The notes beneath the pieces were generated by a model, which searched no databases, was not told where the DNA came from, and worked only from the letters and a program-made list of their open reading frames with translations. Below, piece after piece: positions 53,055 to 62,340 of a DNA stretch of 64,000 nucleotides. The stretch comes from Candidatus Latescibacterota bacterium (GTDB taxonomy: Bacteria > JAAXHH01), in NCBI GenBank assembly GCA_022821085.1, contig JAJEEG010000006.1, positions 1,819,330 to 1,883,329 on the forward strand, in the 5' to 3' direction. The position numbers were made by a program, and so were the translations under genes. Position 1 is the first letter of the stretch; every line of letters begins with the position of its first letter.

Positions 53055-54269
53055 TCAACTGCTGACGAGGACCTTCTTCAACGCGGCGATGAAGGCTTCG
53101 TTCTCTTCCTGCAGGCCGGTGGTGACGCGCAGCCAGTTGTTCATCCGCCAGCGGCGCTTCCCGTTGCCCACGAGCACATTGTACTCTTCGAACAGCTTAC
53201 GGGTGACCTCGTCCGCGTCCGTGCGCACGTTCACCAGCATGAAGCTGGACTGGCTGGGCACGTATTCGAGTCCCATTTCCTCGAACTGGCCGGTGAGATA
53301 GTCATGCCCGGCCCAGGCCGCCTCTCTCGCCCGGTCCTGGTAGTCGTCGTCCTCTATGCAGGCCTCCGCGGCGACCACGGAGAGCGAACTGACCCGCCCG
53401 CCCTTGTTGTCTTCGAGCTTCTCGATGACATGAGGTCGGGCCAGCCCATAGCCGATACGCAAGCCGGCCATGCCCATGATCTTCGAGAAGGTGCGCGTCA
53501 CGATGACGTTCTCGTGGTCCAGGATCAGCGGAGCGGCTCCGATGCGATCCGCCGGATTCCTCGCGAACTCGATATAGGCCTCGTCGACGAAGACCATGAC
53601 GTCGGAGGGTATGTCGCTGACAAACTTCTTGAGGTCGTCGAAGGGCGCGATGATGCCCGTCGGATTACCCGGGGAAGTGATGACGACGACGCGCGTGTCC
53701 TCGGTGATGGCCGCCTTCATGGCATCGAGGTCCTGGTGGAAATCCGGGGTCGTGCGGACCAGGCGCGCCCGGGCGCCGTAACTCCGGGCCGTGCGGACCA
53801 CGCCGCCGTATCCGGGTGCCGCCTCGATCATCTGGCCGCCGTCGCGCAGGTAAGCCGAGGCGATGGCGAAGAGTACTTCCGATGAACCGCACCCCAGGGT
53901 CACCCAGGGCTCGGCCCGGTCCTCGTTATTGTTCGAGGGTATGACGACCGGCAGCCCGTGGCGTTCCGCGATCTGGCCGTAGAGCCCGCGGCCACGATAG
54001 TACCGGTTAAACTTGTAGACATACTGCATGATCGCCTCGACGGCGCGGGGCGACGGACCGATGGGATTCTCGTTGCTGCTCAGGCGGATAAGTCCCTCGG
54101 GTACGCCCCAGCCCCGCACGGGCCGGACGCGGGGTCCCGCCACCAACTGCGCCGCGGCTTCGTAGCTGCCCAGGGAAGCCACCCCGGCGCCAACTGCGAG
54201 ACCCTTGAGGAACTTGCGCCTTGTGAACCCGGGCGCCGCCAGGTTCATCGCCTTTAACATGTTCGACAT
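53055..54269 (-). CDS. Tat-exported HisC-like aminotransferase (paralogue A)
   Basis: 404 residues. Start at 54269 has AAAGGA 7 bases upstream. The N-terminus carries a twin-arginine signal, FTRRKFLKGLAVGAGVASLG with Arg17-Arg18, followed by an AAAQ cleavage-like site near 40, so the enzyme should be exported folded. The rest is a class I/II PLP aminotransferase of the histidinol-phosphate type: SSNENPIGPSPRAVEA, GCGSSEVL, SPGNPTG, VDEAYIEF and the PLP Lys263 in TFSKIMGMAGLRIGYG. Exported PLP enzymes of this class are unusual. The amino acceptor/donor pair is not evident. Confidence 0.92.
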   Translation of the reverse strand: MSNMLKAMNLAAPGFTRRKFLKGLAVGAGVASLGSYEAAAQLVAGPRVRPVRGWGVPEGLIRLSSNENPIGPSPRAVEAIMQYVYKFNRYYRGRGLYGQIAERHGLPVVIPSNNNEDRAEPWVTLGCGSSEVLFAIASAYLRDGGQMIEAAPGYGGVVRTARSYGARARLVRTTPDFHQDLDAMKAAITEDTRVVVITSPGNPTGIIAPFDDLKKFVSDIPSDVMVFVDEAYIEFARNPADRIGAAPLILDHENVIVTRTFSKIMGMAGLRIGYGLARPHVIEKLEDNKGGRVSSLSVVAAEACIEDDDYQDRAREAAWAGHDYLTGQFEEMGLEYVPSQSSFMLVNVRTDADEVTRKLFEEYNVLVGNGKRRWRMNNWLRVTTGLQEENEAFIAALKKVLVSS

Positions 54270-54306
54270 ATCACCGTCCTTTTGAACGATCGGTTCAGCC
54301 AACTGG

Positions 54307-55521
54307 TCAGCTGCTTACCAGCACTTTCCTGAGTGCGGCCATGAAGGCCTCATTCTCTTCCTGCAGCCCCGAGGTGACACGCAGCCATGTATCCATCTCC
54401 CAGCGGCGCTTCCCGTTGCCGACCATCACGTTGTATTCTTCCCTCAACTTGCGGACGACCTCATCGGCGTCTTTTTTCACGTTGATCAGCATGAAACTGG
54501 ACTGGCTGGGCACGTACTCGATGCCCATCTCGTCGAAATTGCTGGCGAAGAACTCCTGTCCGTCCCATGTCACCTTGCGCGCACGGTCCTGGTAGTCATG
54601 GTCATCGATCCCGGCCACCGCGGCGTTGGTGGAAAGCATGCTCGGCCTGCCGCCCTTGTTCTGGTTCAGCTTCTCGATAACCTCCGGCCGGGCCAGACCG
54701 TAGCCGACGCCGAGTCCCGCCATGCCCATGATCTTGGAGAACGTGCGGGCCACGATCACGTTCGGGTGGTCCAGGATCAGCGGCGCGGCACCGATCCGGT
54801 CATCCGGGTTCTTCGAAAACTCGATGTAGGCCTCGTCCACGAAGACGATCACGTCGGACGGGACCTCCTGGACGAACTTCTTCAGGGCATCCGGCGGGAC
54901 GAGCACGCCCGTCGGGTTGCCCGGATTGGTCACGACCACCACGCGGGTATTCTCGCTTATGGCCGCCTTCATGGCGTCCAGGTCCTGCTGAAAGCCGCTG
55001 GTCAGGGGGACCCACTTCGCCGTAGCGCCGTATGCTTCGGCCGTGCGGAAAACGCCGGCGTAACCGGGCGACGCCTCGACCACTTCGGCCCCGTCTCTGA
55101 GATAGGCGGACGCCACGGCGAACAGCACCTCCGACGAACCGCAGCCCAGGGTGACCCAGGCGTCCGGAGGCGAGAAGGTATTGGGGGGCCACTCCACCAC
55201 GGGCAACCCGTGCCGCTCCGCGATACTGGTATAGATGTCCCTGTTCCGGTTGTACCGGTTGAAGGAATACACGTTCTCCAGGACCGCTTCAACCGCCCGT
55301 GGCGACGGACCGATCGGCATTTCGTTGCCGCTCAGACGCACGAGTCCTTCGGGCACGCCCCACCCGCGAACGGGTCTCGCGTTGGGTCCGGAGATCATCT
55401 GCGCCACGGCCTCGTAACTGCCCAGCGACAATGCACCTGCGCCGACCATCATGCCTCTTAGAAAGCCTCGCCTCGAAAAACCGGAAGGAGCTTCCTGTAT
55501 CCTTTCCGCCCTGTCTACCAT
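54307..55521 (-). CDS. Tat-exported HisC-like aminotransferase (paralogue B)
   Basis: 404 residues, the same length as the neighbouring paralogue and aligned residue for residue: Arg17-Arg18 in FSRRGFLRGMMVGAGALSLG, cleavage near VAQ, SGNEMPIGPSPRAVEAV, GCGSSEVL, NPGNPTG, VDEAYIEF, Lys263 in TFSKIMGMAGLGVGYG. Strong ribosome site AAGGAG 6 bases before the ATG. A promoter lies in the 299-bp region upstream. The two genes are separated by 37 bp and are probably co-transcribed (B first, then A). Confidence 0.92.
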   Translation of the reverse strand: MVDRAERIQEAPSGFSRRGFLRGMMVGAGALSLGSYEAVAQMISGPNARPVRGWGVPEGLVRLSGNEMPIGPSPRAVEAVLENVYSFNRYNRNRDIYTSIAERHGLPVVEWPPNTFSPPDAWVTLGCGSSEVLFAVASAYLRDGAEVVEASPGYAGVFRTAEAYGATAKWVPLTSGFQQDLDAMKAAISENTRVVVVTNPGNPTGVLVPPDALKKFVQEVPSDVIVFVDEAYIEFSKNPDDRIGAAPLILDHPNVIVARTFSKIMGMAGLGVGYGLARPEVIEKLNQNKGGRPSMLSTNAAVAGIDDHDYQDRARKVTWDGQEFFASNFDEMGIEYVPSQSSFMLINVKKDADEVVRKLREEYNVMVGNGKRRWEMDTWLRVTSGLQEENEAFMAALRKVLVSS

Positions 55522-55647
55522 GATGCACTCCTTGAAGGATTGTGGTGCAGGCCCTTGGGATCTGCCCTATAGAATGCGTGCGTGACGCCACGTGAAGGCG
55601 CGGCCGCATCAGTTTCGATTCCTGAAATATGAATCCGCTGATCGGTC

Positions 55648-55676
55648 AATGTAATACGTAACGTATGGAATGACAA
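55648..55676 (-). promoter_or_regulatory. probable promoter of the aminotransferase pair, with internal palindrome
   Basis: Minus-strand TTGTCA (55676-55671), 17-bp spacer, TACATT (55653-55648). The spacer contains a 13-bp palindrome ATACGT-A-ACGTAT (55654-55666), a good operator candidate. The rest of the 299-bp gap 55522-55820 shows nothing else I can support. Confidence 0.5.
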
Positions 55677-55820
55677 AGGTATTGTGAAAGTTATACAACT
55701 TCGGGGCCATCGGTATTCAGAATCGTGTCGTTCGCCTGGTTCAGTCATCCCGCGTGGTTCTCCGGGCCAGTCCGGGCCTGACCAGACCAGACCGGTAATT
55801 TCCGCCCACCCGGTCCGCTT

Positions 55821-56843
55821 TCACGCCGCGCACAGGTAGTCTTCCACCTCAGTAAGGCCTGTGTCCGTGAGTGCCTGCCGGATCAACTTTCGTGCGCCCC
55901 GCGAGGACACGGCGACGATGAGCACCGGTTGGCGGTAGCGGTTCCAGATCGAGGTCAGTTCATTGGGAGCGACGATAGGCGCGTCGCGCATACGGCCGCC
56001 GATCTTCCGGGGAGAAATGTCCACGAAGGCATCCACCGGACGGCCCATGCGGACGAGGTGCTTTGACAACCTGCGGCCGGTCTGCCCCGCGCCCCAGACG
56101 ATCAGCCCGTCCCTATCCTGCAACGGGCCGTCGACGAGGAAATGGGCCTTGACGCGGAGGAAGTTCTCCACCGAGTACCGGGAGTCCGTTCGCGTAAGCC
56201 GTTCCGCGTGCTCCCGCCAGTACAGCAGGACTTCAGGCACCTTGGCGAACCGCCGTCCTGCGGCGTGATAGCGGAGCCACAGGTCGTAATCTTCCGGCCA
56301 TCCGGCATCCCGGTATCCGCCGAGTTCCAGGAGTTCGTCCCGGCGCACCATCGCCGACGGATGGGCGATCGGACTCTCGATGTAAATCTCCCGGGCGATG
56401 TCCCCGGGCTCGACGAGGCTGTTGAGCCAGGCTTCGTAAACCTTCATGCCCTCGCCCACCGCGCCTTCGGCGAAGATTTCCACGAGCGACCCGGCTACGC
56501 TGATATCCGGCCGGGCGTCCAGCAGTGCCGCCTGCAGGGCGAGACGGTCCGGGCGCATCCGGTCGTCGGCGTCCATGCGGGCGACCCACGCGCCCCGGCA
56601 CCGCGACAGTCCGAGATTCAGCGCCTCCACCAGGCCGACGCGGCCGGCCCGGACCGGCTGGATTCTCCGGTCCCCGCGAGCCCAGGCCTCCAGGATCTTC
56701 CCGCTGTCGTCGTCCGACCCGTCATCGACGGCAATGACTTCAAAGTCGCCCAGCGTCTGTCCGGCGATGCTCTGCAGGGATTCGGGGAGCGTGCCGGCGG
56801 CGTTGTAGACCGGCATCAGGACGGATATGCGCGGCGTGGACAT
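55821..56843 (-). CDS. glycosyltransferase family 2 with C-terminal Rossmann-like domain
   Basis: 340 residues. GT2 core: ISVLMPVYNAAGTLPESLQSIAGQ, IAVDDGSDDDSGKILEAWA, VARMDADDRMRPDRLALQ with the DxD-type DAD, and GWPEDYDLWLR as the acceptor-side motif. The C-terminal 110 residues have LIVWGAGQTGRRLSKHLVR, a nucleotide-binding-like segment of the PglD-N type. It would transfer a sugar from an activated donor; acceptor unknown. Start at 56843 chosen because the frame upstream belongs to leuS. It begins 14 bp after the leuS stop. Confidence 0.88.
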   Translation of the reverse strand: MSTPRISVLMPVYNAAGTLPESLQSIAGQTLGDFEVIAVDDGSDDDSGKILEAWARGDRRIQPVRAGRVGLVEALNLGLSRCRGAWVARMDADDRMRPDRLALQAALLDARPDISVAGSLVEIFAEGAVGEGMKVYEAWLNSLVEPGDIAREIYIESPIAHPSAMVRRDELLELGGYRDAGWPEDYDLWLRYHAAGRRFAKVPEVLLYWREHAERLTRTDSRYSVENFLRVKAHFLVDGPLQDRDGLIVWGAGQTGRRLSKHLVRMGRPVDAFVDISPRKIGGRMRDAPIVAPNELTSIWNRYRQPVLIVAVSSRGARKLIRQALTDTGLTEVEDYLCAA

Positions 56844-56856
56844 GGGCGAAGCAGCC

Positions 56857-59304
56857 CTACCCCTTGACCACGATATTGAGCAGCTTGTCCGGCACGAAGA
56901 TGTTGCGGACCGATTCCTTGCCGTCGGTCCACTGGCGCACGCGTTCGCTGGCGAAGGCGGCCTGCTCGATTTCTTCACGGGGCGTACCGGGCGGCCGTTC
57001 GAGCCGGTCGCGTACCCGGCCGTTGATCTGGATGACGTACTCGATCGTGGCGGAAACGATCAGCGAAGGGTCGTATTCCGGCCAGGGCGTGTCGCAGACC
57101 ATGCCCTCGCGGCCCAGGCGGGTCCACAGTTCCTGGGAGATGAAAGGCGCGAAAGGCGCGGCCAGTTGCAGCAGCCTGCAGATGGCGTCAAGATGATGCG
57201 ATGACGCGTTCTGCAGGCCGTTGAGCAGTTCCATAAGGCGCGCGATGGCCGTGTTGTACTGGAACGACGCCATGTCCCCGGTGACGTCCCGGGTCCTGCC
57301 GTGCAGCAGGGCGAGCAATTCGGGGTCGTCGACCGGCGTTTCACTGAAATCGGTCCCGGTGGCGTAGCGCCAGAGCCGGTCGTAGAACCGCCGCACACCG
57401 TTGATGCCCGCGTCCTGGAAATCACCGCCCACCTGGTAAGGGCCCAGGAACATGAGATAGGTGCGGAAGGCGTCCGCGCCGAAACGGTCCAGGTAATCGT
57501 CGGGATTGACCACGTTCCCCCTGGACTTGCTCATCTTCGCGCCGGAACGGATGATGGTGCCGTGAGCCCGGAACTTCTTAAACGGTTCGGAGAAGGAGAC
57601 CAGGCCGATGTCGTGCATCGCCATTGTAATGAAGCGGGTATACATGAGGTGCAGCACCGCGTGCTCGTTGCCTCCCACGTACATGTCCACGGGAAGCCAC
57701 CGCTCCGTCATTTCCGGGTCGAAGACCACGTCCGCGCGTTCCGAGCTGGGGTACCGGAAGAAGTACCACGCCGAATCGAGGAAGTTGTCGTTGACGTCGG
57801 TCTCCCGGGTGGCGGGACCGCCGCAGGCGGGGCATGTGGTGTTCAGGAAGGACGGGTCGCGCGCCAGCGGGCTTCGTCCGGTGCCGTCCGGCCTGAAGTC
57901 CTCCACGTGGGGCAGGATCACGGGCAACTGGTCCTCGGGAACGGGCACCACGCCGCATTCACCGCAGTGGATCATGGGAATGGGAGGCCCCCAGTACCGC
58001 TGGCGGCTGATGCACCAGTCCCTCAGCCGGTAGTTGACCTGCCGTTTCCCGACACCGCGTTCTTCCAGCCAGTCCGTGACCGCGCCCACGCCGGCGGTGC
58101 TGTGGGTCCCGTCGAAGGGTCCGCTGTTGATCATGGTCCCCTCGCCGGTATAGGCTTCCTCGAGGACGGAGGCGGACGCCTCGTCGTAACCGTTCGTCGT
58201 GTCTTCCGATCCGCTGATCACCTGCACGATGGGCAGATCGAAGGCCCGGGCAAACTCGAAGTCCCGCTGATCATGAGCCGGCACCGCCATGATGGCCCCC
58301 GTGCCGTAGGTCATCAGCACGTAATCGGATATCCAGATCGGAATCCGGGTGTCGTTGACGGGATTGACGGCGTAACCGCCCGTGAACACCCCGGTCTTCT
58401 CGCGAGTAACGTCCTCGCGCTCGATGGCCGTCTTCCGGCCGCTTTCCTTCACGTATTCACGGACGGCCGCGCGCTGTGTTTCCGTGGTCACGACGTCGAC
58501 AAAGGGGTGTTCCGGCGCCAGGACCATGTAGGTGGCGCCCCAGAGCGTATCCGGCCGCGTGGTGAACACGCTGAGCTTCTCTTCGTGATCCGCCAGCGGG
58601 AAGTCCACTTCGGCCCCTTCGCTTCGGCCGATCCACCTGCGCTGCGCGGTCTTGGTCGTCTCGGACCAGTCGATGGTCTCCAGGTTCTCCAGCAACTGCC
58701 TGGCATAGGCCGTGATCCGGAAAAACCACTGGCGCATGTTCCGCTGCTCCACCTGCGCGTCGCATCGCTCGCACACCCCGCCCTCGGCCTGTTCCGCCGC
58801 CAGGACCGTGTTGCAGGACGGACACCAGGTGACCGGCGCTTCCTTCTGATAGGCCAGCCCGGCCTTGAAGAGCTGGATGAAAATCCACTGCGTCCACCGG
58901 TAGTAATCCGGATCGGTGGACTGTACCTCGTGACGCCAGTCGAACATGGCGCCCAGGCGCTTGAACTGACGGGTGAAGTTGGCGATGTTCTCCGGGATCA
59001 ACCGGCCTGGATGGGTGTTGATCTTGAGAGCGAAATTCTCGGAATGGATCCCGAAGGCGTCGAAGCCCATGGGCTCGAACACGTCGTATCCCTTTGCGCG
59101 CATGTACCTTCCGTGGATATCCGCGCCCGTGTAGGCGAACACGTTGCCCACGTGCATACCCTCGGCGGAGGGATAGGGGAACATCATGAGGTTGTAGTAG
59201 GGGTTTCGTGCCGCCTCCAGGTCGACCTCGTAGGTCCCTTCCGCTTCCCAGCGCTCGATCCACCGTGCCTCGACCGCCCCGTGATCGTATTTGTCGCCGT
59301 TCAT
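56857..59304 (-). CDS. leuS: leucyl-tRNA synthetase
   Basis: 815 residues. The class I HIGH-like motif is YPSAEGMHVGN, the KMSKS is GAKMSKSRGNVVNPDDYL. The CP1 editing domain has VFTTRPDTLWGATYMVLAPEHP and MAVPAHDQRDFEFA; zinc-binding CPSCNTVLAAEQAEGGVCERC is seen. Start at 59304 (MNGDKYDHGAVEARW) has a GGGGA ahead at short spacing; 59322 is an alternative. Divergent from the PhyH-HEAT gene; co-directional with the glycosyltransferase. Confidence 0.97.
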   Translation of the reverse strand: MNGDKYDHGAVEARWIERWEAEGTYEVDLEAARNPYYNLMMFPYPSAEGMHVGNVFAYTGADIHGRYMRAKGYDVFEPMGFDAFGIHSENFALKINTHPGRLIPENIANFTRQFKRLGAMFDWRHEVQSTDPDYYRWTQWIFIQLFKAGLAYQKEAPVTWCPSCNTVLAAEQAEGGVCERCDAQVEQRNMRQWFFRITAYARQLLENLETIDWSETTKTAQRRWIGRSEGAEVDFPLADHEEKLSVFTTRPDTLWGATYMVLAPEHPFVDVVTTETQRAAVREYVKESGRKTAIEREDVTREKTGVFTGGYAVNPVNDTRIPIWISDYVLMTYGTGAIMAVPAHDQRDFEFARAFDLPIVQVISGSEDTTNGYDEASASVLEEAYTGEGTMINSGPFDGTHSTAGVGAVTDWLEERGVGKRQVNYRLRDWCISRQRYWGPPIPMIHCGECGVVPVPEDQLPVILPHVEDFRPDGTGRSPLARDPSFLNTTCPACGGPATRETDVNDNFLDSAWYFFRYPSSERADVVFDPEMTERWLPVDMYVGGNEHAVLHLMYTRFITMAMHDIGLVSFSEPFKKFRAHGTIIRSGAKMSKSRGNVVNPDDYLDRFGADAFRTYLMFLGPYQVGGDFQDAGINGVRRFYDRLWRYATGTDFSETPVDDPELLALLHGRTRDVTGDMASFQYNTAIARLMELLNGLQNASSHHLDAICRLLQLAAPFAPFISQELWTRLGREGMVCDTPWPEYDPSLIVSATIEYVIQINGRVRDRLERPPGTPREEIEQAAFASERVRQWTDGKESVRNIFVPDKLLNIVVKG

Positions 59305-59410
59305 TTCTTCCCCGGGTTTCATTTCCGAACTTTGTCCCCGGATCCCCTGCGGTCCGGAGGTTACCGGTTTCCTGGCCTTCGTGTTTCGCCCCGTAATTTA
59401 CCTATCTTGA

Positions 59411-59439
59411 TTGTAGAAATCAAGTTACGACTTTATATT
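59411..59439 (+). promoter_or_regulatory. weak promoter and hairpin upstream of the PhyH-HEAT gene
   Basis: TATATT (59434-59439) with TTGTAG 17 bp upstream is a poor -35. A perfect 7-bp inverted repeat (cttgatt / aatcaag, 59406-59424) overlaps it and may be an operator. The A+T-rich stretch differs from its surroundings. Confidence 0.4.
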
Positions 59440-59506
59440 GTAAGGCGGCCTGTCTTCAGGGTCTGCTGAAACGAATATCATCCTAAAACTATCTGAGAGG
59501 CCCGTC

Positions 59507-60955
59507 ATGACTGAACGTAATTCCTATCTCCTTCGGGACGACCACATCCGCCGGTTCATCACGGACGGGTACGTGCAGGTCAACGCCGGGCTACCCGCGG
59601 AGTTTCACCGGGACCTGTACGGCAAGATCGAGACCGTGCTCGAGGAGGAAGGCAATCCCGGCAACAACATCCTGCCCAGGATTCCCGAGATCCGGCGGGT
59701 CTTCGACCAACCCGCCGTGCGGGGAGCGCTGACGAGCCTGCTCGGACCCGGTTACCTCATGCATCCCCACCGCTACTGCCACCTGAACAAGCCGGGCAGC
59801 TCCGGCCAGCAGTGGCACAAGGACGATTACGTCTTCGACCACAACGTGCGGCATGCGCGCTGCCGATGGGTGATGGCCTTCTACTATCCCCAGGACGTGA
59901 GCGCGGACATGGGGCCCACGGGCATCCTTCCCGGCACGCAGCACCACAACACGGTCACCGATTGTGACGCGGCCAAAACCACGGAGTCCGCATTGGGGCT
60001 GTGCGGCCCCGCCGGGACGGTTTCCATCGTCAACTTCGACTCCTGGCACCGGGCCACGCCGAACGTCAGCGAAAAGAACCGGTACATGCTGAAGTTCCAG
60101 TTCACCCGTACGCGCGAACCGGCCGGACCCACATGGGAAAGCGGGAACGGCGGCTGGAAGCCTCAGCCGGGCGACAGGCTTCCTGCTGTTTCCGAGGCGG
60201 TATGGAACTGGTTTGCGGGGGGAGCGTGCGGCGAGGCGAACGCAAAGGGGGTATCCATCGATCGAAGCCTGTCCGCCCTGGACGATGGGGACGAGCGGGT
60301 ACGGCTGCAGGCGGCATACACGTTTGGAAGGAAGGGTGAAGAAGCGGTGGAGCCGTTGGTGGAACGATTGTGCGCGACCGGTGAAGAGGAAGCCCTGGCA
60401 AGCGTGCCCAGGAACCCGGCGAATCCCGCGGGCGGCAATCCGTCGGAACTGCCCGCCGCCTATGCGCTGTCGGCCGTGGGACGTCCAGCGGTCAAGCGCC
60501 TGGAAGCACTGCTCGAGGACGATGCCTGGTGGGTGCGGGCCGCCGCCGCGGATGTTCTGGGCGATATCGGCCTGCCGGCGTCATCGGCCCGTCCGGCGCT
60601 GTTGCGTGCATTAGGCGACGAAGAAGCGTGGGTACGGAGGAACGCCTCCGAAGCCATGGCGGTCCAGGGCGGTTTCAGTGACGGAGACGCTCCTGCGCTT
60701 CGGGGCGCGCTCGGGGATGAAGACGAACGGGTGCGGCGCAACACTGCCTTCGCCCTGGCCAGACACCCGATACGGGACGCGGAACTGGTCGATGACCTGG
60801 TCGCGCGCTCGGTGGAAGACGAAGGACGCTACGTCCGCTACTACGCCCTGGAGGCCGCGGCTCGCATGACCGCCGGCTCGGACCGGGACGGTTTCATGGA
60901 TGCCATGCTCGCCGCTCGCTGGTGCCCGCTGACGACCCGGAAAAGCGCTTATTGA
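59507..60955 (+). CDS. PhyH-like dioxygenase fused to HEAT-type repeats
   Basis: 482 residues; GAGAGG is 6 bases before the ATG. The N-terminal ~230 residues are a PhyH domain with iron site His104-Lys-Asp106 (QQWHKDDYVF), distal His181 (DSWHRATP), Arg192, and an unusual core FYYPQDVSADMGPTGILPGTQHH. From about residue 250 the protein becomes helical with HEAT-like units (DGDERVRLQAAYTFGRKGEEAVEPLVERL, ALSAVGRPAVKRLEALLEDDAWWVRAAAADVLGDIG, DEEAWVRRNASEAMAVQG, DEDERVRRNTAFALARH, DEGRYVRYYALEAAARM). Such repeats bind proteins or act as phycobilin-lyase-like scaffolds. Confidence 0.9.
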   Translation: MTERNSYLLRDDHIRRFITDGYVQVNAGLPAEFHRDLYGKIETVLEEEGNPGNNILPRIPEIRRVFDQPAVRGALTSLLGPGYLMHPHRYCHLNKPGSSGQQWHKDDYVFDHNVRHARCRWVMAFYYPQDVSADMGPTGILPGTQHHNTVTDCDAAKTTESALGLCGPAGTVSIVNFDSWHRATPNVSEKNRYMLKFQFTRTREPAGPTWESGNGGWKPQPGDRLPAVSEAVWNWFAGGACGEANAKGVSIDRSLSALDDGDERVRLQAAYTFGRKGEEAVEPLVERLCATGEEEALASVPRNPANPAGGNPSELPAAYALSAVGRPAVKRLEALLEDDAWWVRAAAADVLGDIGLPASSARPALLRALGDEEAWVRRNASEAMAVQGGFSDGDAPALRGALGDEDERVRRNTAFALARHPIRDAELVDDLVARSVEDEGRYVRYYALEAAARMTAGSDRDGFMDAMLAARWCPLTTRKSAY

Positions 60956-60963
60956 GAAAACTC

Positions 60964-60996
60964 TTGAAAATTGAACACTTGTCGTTTAATTTTCAA
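60964..60996. promoter_or_regulatory. 33-bp inverted repeat immediately before the ATPase start
   Basis: 13-base arms with one mismatch (ttgaaaattgaac / gtttaattttcaa) flank a 7-base loop, ending 2 bp before the ATG. It is A+T-rich and could be an operator or a leader hairpin that occludes the start. Confidence 0.7.
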
Positions 60997-60998
60997 AA

Positions 60999-62177
60999 AT
61001 GATGATTTACCGTCAGGAAACTCAGCCCATCGAATCGGCATTGGACCGGTTCCCTGCAGTGGGCCTTATCGGCAGCCGCCAATGCGGTAAGACCACGCTG
61101 GCCAAGGATGTCGCGAGCCGGCGTAACGAGGGCGCCGTCTATCTGGATCTGGAACTTCCCTCGGACCAGGCCGCGCTGACCGAACCGGAACTGTACCTGG
61201 ATCGGCACGTCGACAGGCTGGTCGTACTCGATGAGATTCAAAGGCATCCTGAGTTGTTTCCCACACTAAGGGGACTGATAGACCGGGACCGCCGACCGGG
61301 TCGCTTCCTGGTACTCGGCTCCGCCTCTCCGCACATGCTCCGGCAAAGCTCCGAGAGTCTGGCGGGACGTATTTCGTTTGTGGAATTGACACCGTTTCTT
61401 CTTTCCGAGGTGATGCGGTCGGACGATGACACGCGCGAAACGACACGCAGGCTCTGGTTTCGAGGCGGCTATCCGGAAAGCTATCTGTCCAGTGACGACG
61501 CCGGGAGCATGACCTGGCGTCACGCATTCATTACGACCCTGCTCGAGCGGGACATGCCACAGTGGGGAATCCGGGTTTCGTCTGTACACATTCGACGATT
61601 CTGGGAGATGCTGGCCCACGTACATGGTCAAGTGTGGAACGCGAGTCGATTCGCCAACAGCCTCGACACCTCCGCCCCTACGGTCCGACGCCACCTGGAC
61701 CTGCTTACCGACCTGCTGCTCGTACGCCAGTTGCAGCCTTTGCACGCCAATTTAAAAAAACGCCTGGTGAAATCTCCCAAAGTGTATCTCCGCGACTCCG
61801 GACTTCTGCACGCCCTACTGCGCCTGACCGACCTGGAATCCATCTACGGCCATCCTTGCCTTGGTGCGTCGTTCGAGGGATTCGCCATCGAGAACATCAT
61901 CAACTTATTACCACCGTTTGCCGACGTGACGTTTTACCGTTCTCATACGGGCGATGAGATCGATCTGGTCGTATCGCTGCCTGGCGGCCGTCGTATTGCG
62001 GTGGATGTCAAATACACGACATCGCCCCGCGTCAGCAAAGCATTCAGAACCGCCATGGCCGATCTTGGGATTTCACGGGGATACATCGTGACTGCGGGAG
62101 AAGCCTCATTTCCGCTCGACGGAAGCATTGAGGCGGTTCCCCTGCATCTCATCGCGGATCATATTGGATCGTGGTGA
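60999..62177 (+). CDS. AAA-type ATPase with C-terminal DUF4143
   Basis: 392 residues. Walker A GLIGSRQCGKTTLAKDV, Walker B VVLDEIQRHPELF, sensor-like FLVLGSAS, then the arginine-finger region and FVELTPFLLSEVM. The C-terminus has FWEMLAHVHGQVWNASRFANSLDTSAPTVRRHLDLLTDLLLVRQL, a winged-helix-like DUF4143, and a nuclease-like GDEIDLVVSLPGGRRIAVDVKY with Asp and Lys spaced as in restriction-endonuclease folds. These proteins are patchily distributed, often mobile; function is unknown, but a DNA-related role is suggested. It is flanked by genes with no link to it. Confidence 0.88.
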   Translation: MMIYRQETQPIESALDRFPAVGLIGSRQCGKTTLAKDVASRRNEGAVYLDLELPSDQAALTEPELYLDRHVDRLVVLDEIQRHPELFPTLRGLIDRDRRPGRFLVLGSASPHMLRQSSESLAGRISFVELTPFLLSEVMRSDDDTRETTRRLWFRGGYPESYLSSDDAGSMTWRHAFITTLLERDMPQWGIRVSSVHIRRFWEMLAHVHGQVWNASRFANSLDTSAPTVRRHLDLLTDLLLVRQLQPLHANLKKRLVKSPKVYLRDSGLLHALLRLTDLESIYGHPCLGASFEGFAIENIINLLPPFADVTFYRSHTGDEIDLVVSLPGGRRIAVDVKYTTSPRVSKAFRTAMADLGISRGYIVTAGEASFPLDGSIEAVPLHLIADHIGSW

Positions 62178-62340
62178 ACAAACCGGACGACCAACTCGGT
62201 TTTCGTCTCTTCACCAAGCGCCAGCACGAACATGCCCGCCGCGGGAAGACGCGGAAGGCATGGAAGGAACCATATGAAACAAGAGATTACCTTCTGAACG
62301 TTTGCTCGTCAACGCAATGGCGTTTATATTGTCCGCGCAA

